NCBI RefSeq assembly: GCF_900100785.1
Contig: NZ_FNCP01000003.1
Coordinates: forward strand, 1 to 64,000
Source: Desulfosporosinus hippei DSM 8344
GTDB lineage: Bacteria; Bacillota; Desulfitobacteriia; Desulfitobacteriales; Desulfitobacteriaceae
Reading direction: 5' to 3'
DNA length: 64,000 bases
Position numbers and translations under genes: made by a program. Under the pieces are notes generated by a model. That model worked only from the letters and a program-made list of their open reading frames with translations, made no database searches and was not told the origin of the DNA. Positions 62,368 to 64,000 of the stretch are shown one piece after another (the stretch's first letter is position 1; every line of letters starts with the position of its first letter).

Positions 62368-62738
62368 TGTTCCTCGCTCCTTTCCCTACTCTAAAAAACA
62401 CCCCGAAACACTCTTAAGAATAATAGACCCGTAAGACAGGCGGCTTCGATCCACAGGAGTGAACTCATTGCATGGAGAGGCGGTAAAGCCTACAAAGCTT
62501 GGGTGGGAAGCGGAGCCACTGGTTTACACCAGGTATTACCCGGAGGTTTGGCACGAAAGTGTCCGGTGGACATTTTCGCTGAAGCGGCTATCTCCAAAGA
62601 ATACTTATCCGCTGAAGATCGCTCCCGCCTAAGCGAGTAGGCAAGCCTCGGAGTGCTGAGTACGAAGACACTGTCTTCGCACGGATTAGCTTGTCTTGCA
62701 CGGATGTGGACGAAGTCGCCTGACCCCAGCGACTCCTT
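62368..62738. other. Intergenic region filled by MITE-like element
   Basis: 371 bp between the WbpB- and WbpD-like genes of one apparent operon. Nearly all of it is copy B of the MITE-like element; the remainder shows nothing else. Confidence 0.7.
62435..62724 (-). mobile_element. MITE-like element, copy B (inverted relative to copy A)
   Basis: 290 bp, the reverse complement of the 54767-55028 element with a roughly 60-bp different or extra internal segment. The ends are GACAGGCGGCTTCG and CGAAGTCGCCTGA, slightly eroded from the 15-bp repeats of copy A. It lies inside what seems to be one operon, so it may alter transcript stability or read-through. Confidence 0.72.
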
Positions 62739-63782
62739 CTACTCCACCAACGGAAACACAACCGGCTCTTTCGTTTCTTGGCATTTATAGATCGCCAGAA
62801 TAATCTCCAGCGCCTTGCGTCCCTCTTCTCCTGGAATTGCAGGGGTTCGATCCTCGCGGATGGCTTGAATCATATCGGAGATGATCTCCCGGTGTCCATA
62901 CCCGTAGACATTCGGTGGATCCCCAGCTTGGCTGGCAAAGATCTGGGCCTTTTCTTGGGTACTCTCGGGGAACTCCCAGACTTCAATGCGATTTACGGCG
63001 ATTCCGCCAACGATCACAGATCCCGTTTCGCCAAAAACATTAAAGGTCTCTTCAATGTTCGTAGGATAGATGGTCGAAGCTGCTTCAATAATCCCAATGG
63101 CTCCATTCTTGAACTTGACAACTGCGGCTCCCATATCTTCCATTTCAATTTTGCGCATAAACGTCTCTGTATATCCAAAAACCGACTCCACAGGGCCAAA
63201 TGTCCACTGTAAGAGGTCGATGTTATGTATCGATTGATTCATCAATACCCCTCCATCGTGGAGCTTAGTTCCGCGCCAGGGTGCCTGGGTATAGTAGTTA
63301 TCATTGCGATTCCAACGTACGGTAGCTTGTCCGTGAGTTAACTTTCCAAAGCGGCCATCCTCAACAGCTTTACGAAGAAGTTTGATGGAGTCATTAAAGC
63401 GATTTTGATGGATAACCCCTAGTTTCACCCCTGCTTTGCGGCAGGCAGCAATCATAGCATCCGCTGTTTTCAAGGTCATGGCCATTGGCTTTTCAACCAA
63501 CACGTGTTTGCCTGCTTCAGCAGCTTCAATTCCAATCTCTGCATGAATTCCACTGGAAGTTGCGATAGTAACAACATCAATGTCGGATCTTTTCAGCATT
63601 TCCTTATAATCCGTATAAGGCTCAGCTCCATATTTATCGGCAAAGGCCTGAGCCAACTCCGGCACTATATCACATACTGCAACTAATTCTGCTTCCGGAA
63701 GGGCAACGATAGATTCCGCATGTTTGGGAGCAATCCGTCCACAACCAATAATCGCAAACCGAATTTTGTCATTTCCACTCAT
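62739..63782 (-). CDS. Gfo/Idh/MocA oxidoreductase (WbpB-like)
   Basis: A 347-residue NAD-dependent sugar oxidoreductase. The Rossmann motif IIGCGRIAPKHAES, the EKPMAMT motif with the catalytic Lys, and the C-terminal HNIDLLQWTFGPVESVFGYT are typical of WbpB/WlbA, which oxidise the 3-OH of UDP-GlcNAc uronic acid. Position directly after a WbpA-like gene and before WbpD- and WbpE-like genes strongly supports this. The upstream spacer holds a perfect 38-bp palindrome. Confidence 0.88.
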   Translation of the reverse strand: MSGNDKIRFAIIGCGRIAPKHAESIVALPEAELVAVCDIVPELAQAFADKYGAEPYTDYKEMLKRSDIDVVTIATSSGIHAEIGIEAAEAGKHVLVEKPMAMTLKTADAMIAACRKAGVKLGVIHQNRFNDSIKLLRKAVEDGRFGKLTHGQATVRWNRNDNYYTQAPWRGTKLHDGGVLMNQSIHNIDLLQWTFGPVESVFGYTETFMRKIEMEDMGAAVVKFKNGAIGIIEAASTIYPTNIEETFNVFGETGSVIVGGIAVNRIEVWEFPESTQEKAQIFASQAGDPPNVYGYGHREIISDMIQAIREDRTPAIPGEEGRKALEIILAIYKCQETKEPVVFPLVE

Positions 63783-63829
63783 TTAAATACAACCACACTT
63801 TCCTTAATTTTTTAGTCCGAACGCATATA

Positions 63830-63867
63830 CAGGTTTAAGGGGAATCAGCTGATTCCCCTTAAACCTG
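63830..63867. repeat. Perfect 38-bp palindrome
   Basis: CAGGTTTAAGGGGAATCAG followed directly by its exact reverse complement, with no loop. It lies between the WbpA-like and WbpB-like genes, 48 bp before the start of the latter. No U-run follows it on either strand. It could act as an RNA hairpin, an operator for a dimeric regulator, or an extragenic repeat. Confidence 0.85.
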
Positions 63868-63913
63868 GGTCTCTATACTGAAATCGCTATTACCGCCTAT
63901 TTTACACCTTTAA

Positions 63914-64000
63914 TTAGATCTTGGCGATTTTCTCACGATTTCTTAATACATTTTTAGTGGCATTTCGAGTGTCTACTACCAGCTTAGCCTTCTCAACGAC
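63914..64000 (-). CDS. Nucleotide-sugar dehydrogenase, C-terminal fragment (WbpA-like; cut by window edge)
   Basis: The last 28 codons of a gene entering from the right. The tail KLVVDTRNATKNV is the usual C-terminal segment of UDP-GlcNAc/UDP-Glc 6-dehydrogenases, where VDTRNA forms part of the C-terminal Rossmann domain. Next to the WbpB/D/E-like genes it is most likely WbpA, oxidising UDP-GlcNAc to UDP-GlcNAc uronic acid. Only the end can be judged here. Confidence 0.75.
   Translation of the reverse strand, partial: VVEKAKLVVDTRNATKNVLRNREKIAKI

Noticed and set aside
1-64000. CRISPR arrays, tRNA or rRNA genes
   Set aside because: No regularly spaced direct repeats, cloverleaf sequences or rRNA-like stretches were seen on reading the window.

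Overview
The window looks like the chromosome of an anaerobic Firmicute of the class Clostridia. Desulfosporosinus, Desulfitobacterium or a relative is my best guess. That rests on seven proteins with triple cell-wall-binding repeats (CWB2), AGGAGG-type ribosome binding sites, a dlt operon and moderate base composition; it is an inference, not a database match. Almost everything here concerns the cell envelope: S-layer proteins, enzymes anchored to the wall, and the glycans that anchor or decorate them.

Layout. 1-690: 3' part of an IS4-family element. 658-11538 (minus): a glycan cluster with an initiating sugar-phosphate transferase, dTDP-rhamnose genes, an ABC exporter (Wzm/Wzt) and a methyltransferase-glycosyltransferase fusion. 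Its last gene, a sugar-nucleotide reductase, is cut by the IS. The content resembles S-layer glycan (slg) clusters of Geobacillus and Paenibacillus. 12075-12491: a small SLAP-like protein. 12757-30622: the S-layer locus, with three large CWB2 paralogues (one on minus, two in tandem on plus) around a wall amidase, a subtilisin-like protease and a GH18 hydrolase. The paralogues share a structured 5' leader. 30842-36352: a frameshifted Uma2 gene, an orphan DUF4143 ATPase, a small EamA-like transporter, an acetyltransferase-like protein, a polysaccharide deacetylase and an intact Uma2 gene. 36810-41674: GT2, DUF2304 and GT39 genes behind a CWB2 lytic transglycosylase. 41753-43214: an MqsR-like toxin with a zinc-finger/Panacea antitoxin. 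43429-47796: a dlt operon in the order C-D-X-A-B, including a 47-residue dltX. 48128-64000 (minus): a second polysaccharide cluster containing a UDP-GlcNAc dehydrogenase (WbpA-like, partial), WbpB-, WbpD- and WbpE-like enzymes, a 2-epimerase, a flippase, two O-antigen ligase/polymerase-like proteins, two GT4 enzymes, an aminotransferase, a sugar-phosphate transferase and an acyltransferase.

How the parts fit. CWB2 domains in Clostridioides difficile bind an anionic wall polysaccharide. Here CWB2 proteins lie beside genes that could make a diamino-uronic-acid (ManNAc3NAcA-type) polymer and genes that D-alanylate teichoic acid. The first cluster would make the glycan attached to the S-layer, and the second or dlt-modified polymer could be the wall anchor. 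That division of labour is inferred.

Non-coding signals of note: a covarying leader RNA before the S-layer genes, a 51-nt hairpin leader before the first glycan operon, two MITE-like elements with matching terminal inverted repeats in opposite orientation, a perfect 38-bp palindrome between the wbpA- and wbpB-like genes, and a dispersed 52-nt repeat.
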